Source: Forficula auricularia (taxonomy: Eukaryota; Arthropoda; Insecta; Dermaptera; Forficulidae). Taken from it: a stretch of DNA of 64,000 nucleotides. Below, one piece after another: positions 10,576-21,927 of this stretch (positions are counted from its first letter, which is position 1; each line of letters begins with the position of its first letter). A model generated the notes under the pieces. That model was not told where the DNA came from. It made no database searches and saw nothing but the letters and a program-made list of their open reading frames with translations. The position numbers were made by a program, and so were the translations under genes. Location of the stretch: assembly GCA_024734495.1 (NCBI GenBank), contig JALMQS010000153.1:5853294-5917293 (forward strand), in the 5' to 3' direction.

Positions 10576-10789
10576 ATATTTTTAATACTGATTATGGAAC
10601 TAAACAATAATAATGATTCATAAAAACAATATTTTATTAAGCCTCTTCTGAACTTATGATGATAGGTACAAAAATCACCTAAATATTGCCGATTTTAGTC
10701 TCACTCGCTCTTTCATTTTTAAATAAATAAAATTTGAAAACATTTAGCTTAATTCTGATTAAACAGATTTTTACAGGGATGCCTTAGCC

Positions 10790-11322
10790 TTCTTCTTCAT
10801 CTTATTTTTAAACATATAGGTTTGTTTCTTCCAGAACGTCATACCATCTCTTCTTGGAACGACCTCTACTTCTTATTCCAACCGGCTTGTTTGTCATCAC
10901 TTTATTTACCAGCCGGTCTTCTGGCATTCTTCTCACATGCGCATACCATTCCGCTCTTTTTCTTTTAACCATTTAACCCATTCGCCCACCTTTTGTATTC
11001 CACATTTTTCCCTAATATCTTCACGCTTCATCCTATCGAGCCTGGTCACGTTCATTATCCTTCGTAATGTCTTCATTTCAGTCGTTTCCAATAATTGAGA
11101 AGTTTTTGCAGTGTCGGGTCTTCTCTCTGCTGCGTAAGTTAATATTGGACGTACTACGGTTTTGTAGACTCGTATCTTGGCCTCCGTTCTTAAATATTGA
11201 TTTGACCAGATTGCATTGTTAAAGCAACCCGATATTTTTGAGGCTCTTATTGCCTGATGTCTTACCTCTGTTTCTAGGTCTTGATGAGAGGTCATTTGGA
11301 TGCCAAGGTATGTGAAGGACAT
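10790..11322 (-). pseudogene. LINE reverse-transcriptase C-terminal fragment 1
   Basis: The minus-strand frame 11322-10933 encodes SFTYLGIQMTSHQ, then VVRPILTYAAERRPDTAK, LETTEMKTLRRIMN and REDIREKCGIQKV. These blocks are typical of the region after the reverse-transcriptase catalytic core in a widespread arthropod non-LTR retrotransposon family. A frame shift leads into a region (about 10930-10790) encoding a basic C-terminal tail. The catalytic domain is absent, so this is a 5'-truncated, dead copy. The related fragment at 52765-53365 shows the same blocks. Confidence 0.8.
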
Positions 11323-11601
11323 GACTTGTTCGATAATCGCATCGTACAGTTGTAGTTTACATCGGAGTGGTGATTTAGAGATTGTCAGTGTTTTGGCCTT
11401 CTTGGTTGACAGGGTGAGAGCCTTAATATCTCATAATAATAATAAAAAAAATTGACTCCACTAACGATTTCGACCCTTCTCATAATACGTAAATAGTCAT
11501 TTGATTAAAATTTTAATACACTTTGTGATTTCGCAAGTTTTAAGTAAATTAATGAGCTCCAAGTATAGTTTATGGAAAACTCTTTATTATTTATATAATA
11601 A

Positions 11602-12215
11602 CTAGCTGCGACGCGAAGGGCAAGAATTTTCATTTTTTGACCCTCCTCACCATTTTGAGTGGTTGGTATTTGTATTTCTAGCCTTCTAGTGACCCACAAA
11701 TTATGTATACAAAATTTGGTTGAGTTTGGAAAAATGGGCAAGAAAGATACGAAGCCTTTTGTGTTTTAGACCACAAAATCAAAAATCCGCCATTTTTCAG
11801 TTCAGGAGTTAAATTTCAAAAAAAAAATAAAAAAAACCTCCCTAGATTAAGCATTAATAAACCTATGTACCAAATTTGAATGATAAAACTTAAAAACTCG
11901 AAAAGATAGAGCACGTTAAAAATTTCAAAAACTTACCCCAAAATGAAAATATCTCCTTTTCGGGGGCAAATAGAACAAAATACTCAAATATGTATTTTTG
12001 TATTTCAATGCTTCACCTTTCTAAACTAAACCCATATCGATATCTTTTCTGTTTTAAGAGATCTTGAAAAACTCTAAAAACGCATTTTGGAGCTCTTCTT
12101 CCTCTTTAGGGTTCGAATTTCAAAAATCCCTTCTTAGCACACCCATAAATTGCTGAAAGAATATACACTCCAAATTTAATCTTTCTAGGTCAAGCGGTTT
12201 AGGCTGTACGTTGAT
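11602..12215 (+). repeat. AGCTGC-end element, partial
   Basis: It begins 'actagctgcgacgcgaaggg', runs through the TGTATACA module on the plus strand (11700-11730), then continues with sequence like 2900-3200 ('tcaagcggtttaggctgt' near the end). It stops at the start of the Helitron-like element at 12241. Confidence 0.5.
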
Positions 12216-12240
12216 TATGAAACATCATCTTCTCTTTTTA

Positions 12241-13225
12241 TCTACTCTTATTAAACGAGCAAAAATTGTATATTTATTTATTTATATATATATTTATTTA
12301 TTTATATATTTGTATCTTGGTTCTATTTTGAAAACGGCCCTACCGATTTTGATGAAACAAAATCTATTAACAAGTTTTGAGGATGAAAAAAGATCTGGCT
12401 AAGTCTGGACCTCATCAAAATTCATCTTAATTGATTTTTTCTTAATTAAAGTAATTATTGATAGATGAAAATCTCAATAAAAAAAATGACTCGCTGGATG
12501 TCGAGATTAGAACCTGAGACCTCTTGGATCAGAGGCACACACTCTACCAATGAGCCATAGAACTATTTTAAAAATGTTTGCTTTTTACTTTTACTAAAAT
12601 GAATATTTTTGAATTAGAATTTATTATAAGTGTGGAAATAATTGAATATATTATATATAGCTATGTATTTAATAAATATAATTCATTGAATAAATTGTGG
12701 CGAGGCAAATTTGAAATATGTATAATTGAATTAAGCTGAAAGAAAGACAACAATTAATTTTAAATCCAGAAACATTAAATATATTAATAATTATTCCTTG
12801 GCCTCCCCCCCTCCACTCTTCTAATGAAAATTAAATATTCAATTCTCTTATCTCCGGGCAATTATCCTTGAAATTGTCTTCCTAAAAAAATTATTGCTTG
12901 GTGAAAGTTATCACTTCTGTCGCTCGTCCCGAGACGTACATATTTTTTTTAATTTTATGTTTTTATTTCAGATCCTATACGATTATTTTTTTTTTATTAT
13001 TTTCAGGTCACACGGGAGTCCAGCCTTACATTTTCTTATTTATTTATTTATAGGGATGGATGCTGGGGGTGCAGGAGGTGGGATGCAGTTGTGGGGGATT
13101 CCGGGGTAGGAGGCGCAGTTGGGGTGGGGTGGGGCGGAGTGGGGGTGCAGTGGTGGGGGCGAGGTGTGTGGTTTGGGGGGGGGGGTCAGGGGTTACCGTG
13201 CATCGCTCGGTGCTTCCAGGTACTA
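12241..13225 (+). mobile_element. Helitron-like element H2
   Basis: The element starts TCTACTCTTATTAAACGAGC and ends with a TGCATCGCTCGGTG hairpin (13198-13212) followed by CCAGGTACT. The first 750 bp are nearly the same as H4. They include 'gaaaacggccctaccgattt' and a tRNA-like stretch at 12478-12555. The last 180 bp are a G-rich block (13055-13190). No Rep/helicase gene, so non-autonomous. Confidence 0.7.
12478..12555 (-). repeat. tRNA-like segment inside Helitron H2
   Basis: On the minus strand it reads ATGGCTCATTGGTAGAGTG, a good polymerase III A-box region, then 'aggtctcaggttctaatc', a B-box-like sequence, then a T/A run. It probably derives from a tRNA or tRNA-derived SINE. The same segment occurs at the same place in H4, so it predates their spread. 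It is not a functional tRNA; acceptor-stem pairing is not seen. Confidence 0.5.
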
Positions 13226-13663
13226 TATATTAAGACAACATAATCTTAATAAACAAACAAAAACCATAACAACGGTTTCTAACAATACTGCTTAACACAC
13301 AGTATGTAGTAGGTATGTAATTTATTTTTTGAGCTATAATACTCTGACAGACGCAGCGTCGGTCTTAGGCCCTCTAGCGCCCTTGGAAAAATTTTACATG
13401 ACACCCATTTTAAGGATTGAGTATTTCGATAAATTGCATTTTGGTTCATTAATACAAAATAGCGACCATGATAAGTTTCCGTTTTATTTTTGAATGAAAC
13501 CCTTTAAAAAGCTGTTAAACGTGGCTGCATAAGAGATTTAAAAAAAATTTGACTTTTAATATATGTACTATATACCGTACCTAATTAAAATGGATATATG
13601 TATCTGTTATTTCAAATATTTCAACTAAAAATCATCGAAACTTTTAAATAAAATTACTAAAGA

Positions 13664-14062
13664 AAATCAAGAGAGATGGTCAACTACTAGATCCGAGATG
13701 TTATGTATTATTTTTACTATGTCCGAAGGGTTGTTTCGCGTCTTCGGGAATCGAACCCGAATCCCAAAAGAGACCTCCGCGGTGGACCATATCTGACATA
13801 GAGCACGCGGAATTTAATCAAGCTTCATTAAAAAATTACACGGTCACTTGATTCAGTCAAATTTATTAATGATGAAGATCGATTTTTTAAATAAAATTTT
13901 TTTTCCGCGTCCTATATGTTAGATATGGTCCATTTTGAAAGACGAACCAAGTGTCCGGATTTCACTCTTTTGGCATTCGGGTTCGATTCTCAAACGTTCT
14001 GTCATAATCGAAATAATCCATAACATCTCGAATCTAGTAGTTGACCATCCCTCTTAATTTTT
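13664..14062. repeat. Foldback pair with tRNA-like B box
   Basis: Arms of about 140 bp (13669-13805 and 13915-14062) are inverted and share 'gatggtcaactactagat' at the outer edge. Each arm contains a B-box-like 'gggttcgattc' on one strand (around 13745-13770 minus, 13975-13995 plus). This suggests two related SINE copies head to head, or a foldback derived from them. Confidence 0.5.
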
Positions 14063-14112
14063 TACACTAACTTTTTCAAGACACTAATATCCTCACATGT
14101 CTTTTATATTTA

Positions 14113-14928
14113 AAGTACCTGGAGGCACCGAGAGATGCTCGGTAGCTTCTTCCTTCAGTTAAAATCTTTATTTTAATATTATTTTTAATTTAAAATTCTG
14201 ATAAAAGGTCGATTTTTATTTGAGAGCCGTTTTCAAATTAAAAAAAATACAAATATATATAGTATTCGCCCACTGTACCCCCCTCATCCCGCTTGACCCC
14301 ACCCCCGAAACCTCGCCCTACCCCCGGATCCCCCACCACTGCGCCCCACCTCCTGCACCTGTTTTGATTCAACCATATGATTCATTTTTATTGATCCAAT
14401 TGTTAATAAATAAAACCTAACAAAATGTGTTGTTTTTTCAGAAAATTGAGACCTGCTTATGCGAAATATATTTTTAAATAAATTCTTGATTATTTTTTAT
14501 TCTATTAAATAAATAAAGTTCTTTATAAAAACAATTATAAAACGTTTATTAATATTTCTAACGTTTAGGGAGAACAAAATATGTTAAAATCCACAATCAC
14601 AATACTTCTTCAAGGCCTTTGAGAATAAAGGATTAACCCGACCCATTGTCTGCCTGGGTACAAAAGGAAAAGAGTAACCTTTTTTAAAACCCTAAGAATG
14701 GGATTTGTCTACCTGAGAATAATTAATTTGATTACGAAAAAACCCATCAAAAACAATTTTGTCGAAGATGAGACCGTGACAGATCGAATTGTCACCCCGA
14801 AAACCCCTAACCCGTGAATTTCATCAAAATCGGTAGAGTCGTTTTCAAAATAGAACCAAGATACATATATATAAACAAATATATATACAAATAAATATAC
14901 AATTTTTTGCTCGTTTAATAAGAGTAGA
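14113..14928 (-). mobile_element. Helitron-like element H3
   Basis: It is in reverse orientation. The 5' end is the complement of TCTACTCTTATTAAACGAGC at 14909-14928. The 3' hairpin ACCGAGCATCTCTCGGTG lies at 14125-14143, next to 'cctggaggc'. A C-rich block at 14270-14360 corresponds to the G-rich block of H2. It contains no gene. Confidence 0.65.
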
Positions 14929-15493
14929 TAAAAACAAACACCTCTTGCCAATGTCACTTAAAATCTCGTAGAAAATAAACAAACGTAGAACAAATAATGC
15001 TGAGTGAAGAACAAATTAAAAAACATTTATCTAATAACGTGTTCCTATGTATATTAGAAAGTTAAACAAAAAGAAAAAAATAACATTAATAAGAGAGAAC
15101 GTTTTACTGTTAAGCCTAAAGAAAAGAAAAATTGTGGATTTTCATTTGAATAGAGCGTTGGGCAAGGGGAAACCCTATTAGCCGGCAAGTGAGTTGTGGC
15201 TGGCTCGCACTTTATTTAGAGAGACAAAGAGCTTAGCTGCCTCAGCTAACAAAAGAGCGAAACGCTACTATTTGCTTTCCAAAATAGAATAAACCACGTT
15301 CAAAAATGGACCTCTGATGAAAAATTTATTTTTTATTCAGTCGCCAGTTTTTTCCTCATTTTCATTATATGATATTTAAATACTCGTATGAGAAAAAAAT
15401 TGCATTTGTTTCTCGAAGTTTTTAAATTTACTTTCACTTTGTCAAGTCTAGATGGAAGTAAACTATAATATTTAAATTAAATTGGTAGTTTCT

Positions 15494-15589
15494 TTTTGCC
15501 TAGAGCAGAGGTCGGGGAACTTTTTTAGTCATTACCCCAAAATATTTTTGCGTAGGTCGCTGTTATCCCATTCTGAAAAGCAAGATAAA
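15494..15589 (+). mobile_element. hAT terminus fragment
   Basis: 'cagaggtcggggaac' followed by 'attaccccaaaatatttttg' matches the left end of the hAT-like element at 44957. The Helitron H4 starts at 15590 and breaks the similarity, so H4 inserted into this older element. Confidence 0.5.
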
Positions 15590-16463
15590 TCTACTCTTAT
15601 TAAACGAGCAAAAATTGTATATTTATTTATATATATATATTTATTTATTTATATATTTGTATCTTGGTTCTATTTTGAAAACGGCCCTACCGATTTTGAT
15701 GAAACAAAATCTATTAACAAGTTTTGAGGATGAAAAAACGATCTGGCTAGGTCTGACCTCATCAAAATTCATCTTAATTGATTTTTTCTTAATTAAAGTA
15801 ATTATTGATAGATGAAAATCTCAATAAAAAAAATGACTCGCCGGATGTCAGATTAGAACCTGAGACCTCTTGCATCAGAGGCACACACTTTACCACTGGA
15901 CCATAGAACTATTTTAAAAATCTTTGCTTTTTACTTTTACTAAAATGAATATTTTTGAATTAGACTTTATTATAAGTGTGGAAATAATTGAATATATTAT
16001 ATATAGCTATGTATTTAATAAATAGAATTCATTGAATATATTGCGGCGCGGCAAATTTGAAATATGTATAATTGAATTAAGCTGAAGAAAGACAACAATT
16101 AATTTTAAATCCAGAAACATTAAATATATTAATAATTATTCATTTGCCCCCCCCCCCACTCTTCTAATTAAAATTAAATATTCAATTCTCTTTTCTCCGG
16201 GCAATTATCCTTGAAATTGTCTTCCTAAAAAATACTTGCTTGGTGAAAGTTATCACTTCTGTCGCGCGTCCCGAGACGCACATATTTTTTTTAATTTTAT
16301 GTTTTTATTTCAGATCATATACGATTATTTTTTTTATTATTTTTTTCCTATTTATTTTTTTATAATGTTTATCAATATGAACGAATGTGGGCAAATTGGT
16401 GTACGAGTAAACAAAAATACACATAAGGGCTTACTGTGCATCTCTCGGTGGCTCCAGGTACTT
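15590..16463 (+). mobile_element. Helitron-like element H4
   Basis: The 5' end TCTACTCTTATTAAACGAGC and body match H2 closely, including the tRNA-like segment (15833-15908). The tail differs: the G-rich block is absent and the 3' end is a weaker hairpin (TGCATCTCTCGGTG) then CCAGGTACT. Confidence 0.65.
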
Positions 16464-16574
16464 ATTATTAATACCCGGAATATCGGGTTTTGCTCAGTAA
16501 TTTTTTGTGTAGATTAAAAGTGATACATTAAATATTCTTTTTAATTATTATTTATTTATTCAACCTCTTGTTTT

Positions 16575-16945
16575 GTTGAATAGATTGTGTTTTGTTGAGA
16601 GTAGCAGAGTTGTTGATTCTTCATAAAGAAAAATCAAAGAGGTTGTCCTCTGCTTCATTCAAATAAACATAGGGTGGTCCTTATTTTGGGTATTTTCGAA
16701 TTTTTATACTGCCCGAGGCTCATATGGTTCAAAATAAATAAAAAAATATCCCCCCAAGTTTCAAGTCTCTATCTCAATTTTAACCTTCATCATCAGTGTT
16801 TTTAATTAGAAATATTTAATCTTCAATTCAAATACCCGAATGATTTTACGTTTGTTATGTGAACAGCTTGATATTACGACAAATCAAATTTTCATACATT
16901 CATGTGCTTATTTGCATCAAGCAGAGGACAAACTAATTGATTCAC
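16575..16945. mobile_element. PLE terminal-repeat remnant pair
   Basis: The left piece has 'gttgagagtagcagagttgt' and 'gaggttgtcctctgcttcat'. The right piece has 'ttgcatcaagcagaggacaa' in inverted orientation (16905-16930). Both match the ends of the element at 52010-52770. Confidence 0.5.
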
Positions 16946-17326
16946 GATGATTGTTTTGTTTTGATTCAACCACTGATTTTATTTTCATTTACTCGACAGT
17001 TAATCGCTAGTTAATTTAATTAAAAACAATCCCCAAATTCGAGATCTTGTTGAATTGTATTGTTTTTGACAATGGTCAAAAATGTTTGTATAATCAAAAT
17101 TGTTAATTTAGAGCCTTTTTTGAGTTAGACTTAACAAATATAAATTGTATATACCTACATACAATTTTCATATGTTTAAGAATATTCGATGTGTTCTTTA
17201 ATATCCATACATTTTAGTTTCATTTATATTAGAGGAGGGCATCTGAGGAGTAAGCGCGTCACAAAAACTTGCGAAATAAATATATCTCAGCGCTAAAGCC
17301 ATGAAATTTTAAATTTAATTTAAAAA

Positions 17327-17646
17327 TACAGGGATTTTAAGAGAGTTTACTTGCCAGAGTAAGCGGATATATGGCTTTTTTCTATAAATAAAGAAGGTTC
17401 AATTCTATCTTTATGCGGAAATATAATTATTTTAGGCCGACCACCATGGCTGTTTGGTTTCGGTCTAACATAAGAGACCATTGTCAAGGCCTGAAACACA
17501 ATAGCAATACAAATGTCAGATATTTTAAAAGTACTTTGATTTTATTTTTATATACAAGGTTTATTATTCAATACATTATTACCTCAACTACAAGCTTATT
17601 TTTTGGGAATGAAAGTCCATCCCGGTAACTCGGTTTCACATATAAA
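17327..17646. repeat. Long inverted repeat, left arm
   Basis: About 320 bp that are repeated in inverted orientation at 20706-21027. Shared landmarks include 'aagcggatatatggc', 'atgcggaaatataatta' and 'gggaatgaaagtcca' or their complements. The pair encloses 3 kb. Confidence 0.75.
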
Positions 17647-17647
17647 A

Positions 17648-17752
17648 TTATTTTACTTTAATGTCTCTCCTACGTGTATTTTCCCTTGTGTATAAATGAG
17701 AAGATCAACACAAAGGAAAAATACACGTAGGAGAGACATTAAAATAAAATCT
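17648..17752. repeat. Hairpin next to the long inverted repeat
   Basis: Arms 'tgtctctcctacgtgtattt' and 'aaatacacgtaggagagaca' pair over about 35 bp. The loop is short and contains 'tataaatgagaag'. It lies between the left arm of the long repeat and the start of Helitron H5. Confidence 0.65.
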
Positions 17753-18039
17753 TATCTTATTATATTAAACGAGCAAAGTTTGTATTTCATTAATGTTTAT
17801 ATATTCATTTAAATTTATCTGTTTTATTTTATTATTTTCTATTAATTCAATATTACTCCTATTTTTAATTCTTTTTCAATTATTTTTGTATTATCATTTG
17901 TTTTTGAATGTGTCTATCTCTTCTAATTTATTATTCATTTCTTTTAATTTAAAAATTATCTTTTTTTATTTCTTTTACATTTTTACTGTTAATCTTTTGA
18001 AATATTTTTAATTCTTCATTCTGAATCAGTTTAAATTTT

Positions 18040-19524
18040 TTATTGCATCTGAGCCAAGTAACATGTCGTATGAAAAGTTATTATTTTTTACGACATATAT
18101 ATCTATGAAATCAGATATTTTATTTATTTTGAGTAGCAAGTGGGCTCGGCCTTCTACAAAATTCACACCATTTATTGTTTTAAATATTGTTTTATCTTTT
18201 TTATTTTTTAGTTCTTGTATTATTTCTATAATTTATTAATGACACATTAGAACCCAATGTCATAAACAGCTGAATATTCCTAGATTCATCAACTAGTACA
18301 TTTAATGTTAACAATGGTGTGATTTTACCGGGCCGTCTAGTTTTTTGGTTCTTGAACCCTCAATATTTTCATTTAAATTTATTTCATATTTTTCTTTATA
18401 TCTTTCTCCATTACGACATATAGCAGTAGGATGGTATCTGTTTGGCCATCCTAATTTTCTCACATTTGTAACATGAATGTCTTTATATACATATCTGTCA
18501 TTAGGCTTTTTTTTTATTTCTTTTCTATCTTTTTTAAATATTCTAAATCTATATTTTCTAAGAATATTGAATCAATTGGTCTGTGTTTTTTATTTCTTCT
18601 TTATCAGAATATCTTGTATATTTTGAGGTAAACCTATAACAATGTGATTTATTTTTGACACTTCTGAGATCGAAGGTTCAGCATCTAGTAAGAGACTTTC
18701 TTTTTTAAACTGTAATCAATTATTGAACCATCTATATACTTAAATTTGTAAGCTATCTAACTTCAGCCCAACCTCTTTTTTGCATAAATCAATAAAAAGA
18801 TTTTGTCCATTTTGACCAATCGTTATCAGATATCTTTTTCAAGTTACTTCTATACCATTCTTTTGAATTGCCCTCTAAGAAGAATCTTATAATTTGTATC
18901 TTCATAATACTATCATATATTTTATGTCGTTCACATTCTATTTCAAAAAATTTTAACCATTCTGCTGCATTTTGTTGAATGCCATAAAATTTATTTAAGT
19001 TAAATTTTTTTTCGATATCTAATAATATGTTTTCTTTTCTTTTAATTTCTAAGTCCAGGTTATTGAGAGTATCAGTTTTATCCTCATCGATTCTGGATCT
19101 TATTGAAGAATCTAGACTTCCTTCAGTTGATTCTTCCAAAAAAATCTTTAAATATAAAATTATTGTCTTCATCTATATATAGTTTCTTAATCTCATCTGA
19201 TAAAGTTATATTAACATTTCTGAAATGTCCCTCTTTGGACATGCTTTTAAACGCTGACTTGATTAAAGTAATTTGGCTTAGTTCTTTGTGTGATTTCTCA
19301 CCTTGATGTTCTTCAGGAAATGCATAGACTAGATTATCCGATATTAATTTTATGCTTTTGATCGAATTCACCAAGGAACCTTCAATCTCTTCTTTTTTTA
19401 GATGTATCCTTACTTTAGTCGGCATCTTTTGGTGGTAGGAGAAAAATCGATTTGTAAGTTTCTTCTTAGGTAAATGAAAATCGAATTCTGAAATTGAATT
19501 TAGTTTTAATAGGTTATGATACAA
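18040..19524 (-). pseudogene. Ty3/gypsy-type gag-protease remnant
   Basis: The minus strand carries two overlapping gag frames. The first is 19524-19123, the second 19172-18789, and a frame shift lies between them. The second frame contains QNAAEWLKFFEIECER and FFLEGNSKEWYRS, the hydrophobic/aromatic pattern of retrotransposon gag capsid. Near 18430-18470 a CxxC...H...C zinc-knuckle-like region is visible across a frame change. Around 18230-18290 a protease-like stretch appears in which the catalytic DTG is altered to TLG. A YDMLLGSDAI-like strand at about 18060-18090 follows. No reverse transcriptase follows, so the element is truncated and dead. Confidence 0.65.
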
Positions 19525-20494
19525 TGTACATTAATATATTACAAATTATATACAAATTATATACAAATTAAATACAGATCAAATATTTGAACAATACCTG
19601 AAATTGAATTTAGAATCGATTTTTCAGGTCCTTTATTATTTCTTATTAATAATTATAATTTTTGATTTATTAAGTTACACGTCAGCTGAGATTGATGTCA
19701 AGTCATTGGGACTGGTTGGCTGGCTGGCTGGCTTGAGTTTGACGCGCAGTTTTCAAACTTAAATATATATATATTCGGTCGGTTTCTCGAAAACGGCTCT
19801 AACAATTTGGATGGAATTCACGGGTTAGGAGGGTTGGGTATTGGACATTCGATCTGTCACGGTCTCATCTTCGGCTAAGTTGTTTTTGATGGGTTTTTTG
19901 TTGATTGAAATAATTATTCACAGGTGGTTGTCTCGATAAAAATGTTTATTTACATTTTTATTCAATTTCCTTTTAATAAATAATTGGTTTTTTAATTTTA
20001 TATCCCACAATAAGATTATTACCATTACTATTATATATTACAAATTGGGCAATTTAATTGATTGGAGATGATGGGAAGAGGCTTATGGAGAGATCACGAT
20101 TTCCAATCGACTTGATTGGGGAATAATGGAATTGAAATAATTATCGGAAAAGAGGTTTTTTTATCTAATTAGATTTTCCCTCTTATTAAAAACAAGGACT
20201 AAAGATGAATAAGGACACTCGATGGTGGAGAAGTAATCTCCGGGATCGAAGCAAAAATACAATGTATACATTAATTAATGTAAAATAATTGGTTTAATAA
20301 AATGTATAAAAAAAAAAAAAAATTTAATTGATTAAAAATTGAGTTTTAAATCCCACAAATATTAATTTGACAATTTAATTGATGAACTCAAAAATTGTTA
20401 TTTAATTAAAAAAAAAATAATTATACCGTATTTATTTATATACATATATATATACACATAATCTGTGGACCACTGAAGGCTAGAAATGCAAAAA

Positions 20495-20650
20495 CTGGGT
20501 GGGTGGGCGTGGGCGGGGGTAGATGTGGGGGTGCAGGAGGTGGGGTTCAGTGGTGTGGTGCCAGGGGGAGGTACGCGGTTTCGGGGGCGAAGTGAGGGTG
20601 TGGGGTGAAGTGATAGGGGTCCGGGGGCGAGGAGGGGGGGGGGTTCGGGA
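20495..20650 (+). repeat. G-rich block of H5
   Basis: This is a run of short G tracts. It is preceded by a TGTGGACCACTGAAGGCTAG-like module also found at 330-370 and 33000-33020 (inverted). The tracts could form G-quadruplexes; that is inference. Confidence 0.55.
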
Positions 20651-20705
20651 ATTAATATATAGCTTAATAAAAGTTACCGAGAATCGCTCGGTATCCAGGT
20701 ACTAA

Positions 20706-21027
20706 TATTATATGTGAAACCGAGTTACCGGGATGGACTCTCGTTCCCAAAAAATAAGCTTGGAGTTGAGGTAATAATGTATTGAATAATAAGCCTTGTA
20801 TATAAAAATAAAATCAATGTACTTTTAAAATACCTGATACTTGTATTGCTATTGTGTTTCAGTTCTTGACAATGGTATCCTAGTAGACCCAAACCAAACA
20901 GGCATGGTGGTCGGCCAACAATAATTATATTTCCGCATAAAGATAGAATTGAATCTTCTTTATTTATACAAAAAAGCCATATATCCGCTTACTTTGGCAA
21001 GTAATCTCTCTTAAAATCCCTGTATAT
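20706..21027. repeat. Long inverted repeat, right arm
   Basis: This is the inverted partner of 17327-17646. It starts immediately after the Helitron-like 3' end. Together the two arms suggest a foldback or long-TIR element about 3.7 kb long including insertions. Confidence 0.75.
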
Positions 21028-21621
21028 TAAATCAATCTTGCCTACTTTCCTTTATAACTGTTTTAATTTAAATACCGACCTCAGGGAATATAATAAGGTT
21101 TTGATTCAAATTGTCACATTGGAAATACGCGGCGTTTTTGTTTTCGGTGAAGTAATCAATATTTCCAGTGCTACTAATAAACTCAGCAATTCTATTTGAT
21201 GAGTAATGGAAATAAAAATTGAGATCAAGATTAAGTCAAAGTAGTGTGACGCACACACAATTTATACACATATATTCCTACAAGACTATTATTTTAACTC
21301 ACTCTAAAATAACCAAATAAAATATAGGTGTAGATACCTAGAGTGTTGGTGAAAGTTCGATTTATTGTTAAATGGTTTTCATGGATTAATCGTCTATGAA
21401 CAATAAAGTTTAAAGCTTGAAATCTCGAGGGACACGGGCCAAAGCACACACAAAGTCTGGGGCAAAGTAATAAGTCTCTTCAGGTCACACACATAAGGTA
21501 CACGTTACATTCCGTGATAGTTTAATATGGGAAGGGTCAGCGCTAGAGTCAGAGGTCTTTTTCTGGCTGGAGGATAATTTATTTTTCGAACAAGAGTTGA
21601 AACACTTGTATTTTTTTTATA
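21028..21621. other. No gene recognised
   Basis: AT-rich sequence with no recognised coding region or repeat. Confidence 0.4.
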
Positions 21622-21756
21622 TCTACTCTTATTAAACGAGCAAAAATTGTATATACTATATATATTTATCTAGATTAATTTGCCGCAACGCTGACGTAAT
21701 GCTGCCGTCAGGGAGCGCTGATGCTGTCTTTGCGGCAAATTTGAAATATAATTGTA
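21622..21756 (+). mobile_element. Helitron-like element H6, 5' fragment
   Basis: The end TCTACTCTTATTAAACGAGC is followed by a 60-bp hairpin with tips 'atttgccgcaa' and 'ttgcggcaaat' (21679-21742). The PLE starts right after it. No matching 3' end was found downstream. Confidence 0.55.
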
Positions 21757-21927
21757 ATCACTAGCATTATCAATAAAGTTTAGGGAAAGCGGTGTTGGTT
21801 TATAGTGAAACATATTAAACAAAGGAATTATTATTTAACGGGTTATTAAATAATAATTCCTTTGTTTAATATGTTTCACTATAAACCAACACCGCTTTCC
21901 CTAAACTTTATTGATAATGCTAGTGAA
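21757..21927. repeat. Inverted 5' repeat of the PLE
   Basis: The arms 21757-21839 and 21843-21927 are nearly perfect complements, separated by a few bases. The right arm includes the start codon and about the first 18 codons, so the beginning of the gene exists in both orientations. Confidence 0.85.

Larger units (their letters stand above)
17751..20704 (+). mobile_element. Helitron-like element H5 with internal gypsy remnant
   Basis: The 5' end 'tattatattaaacgagcaaa' and the 3' hairpin ACCGAG-aatcg-CTCGGT (20676-20691), followed by TCCAGGTACTAA, bracket the unit. The last bases fit CTRR. Helitron body sequence resumes at about 19770 ('tttctcgaaaacggctctaa'). The segment between 17790 and 19760 holds a degraded retrotransposon and is probably an insertion. 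A G-rich tail lies at 20500-20650. Confidence 0.5.

Noticed and set aside
12478..12555. Functional tRNA gene
   Set aside because: A- and B-box-like blocks are present, but the cloverleaf is not complete and the sequence is within a repeated transposon.
16760..16800. CTGATGATGAAGG on the minus strand, a possible hammerhead core
   Set aside because: No pairing stem II and no GAAA at the right spacing; it is outside a recognisable terminal repeat.
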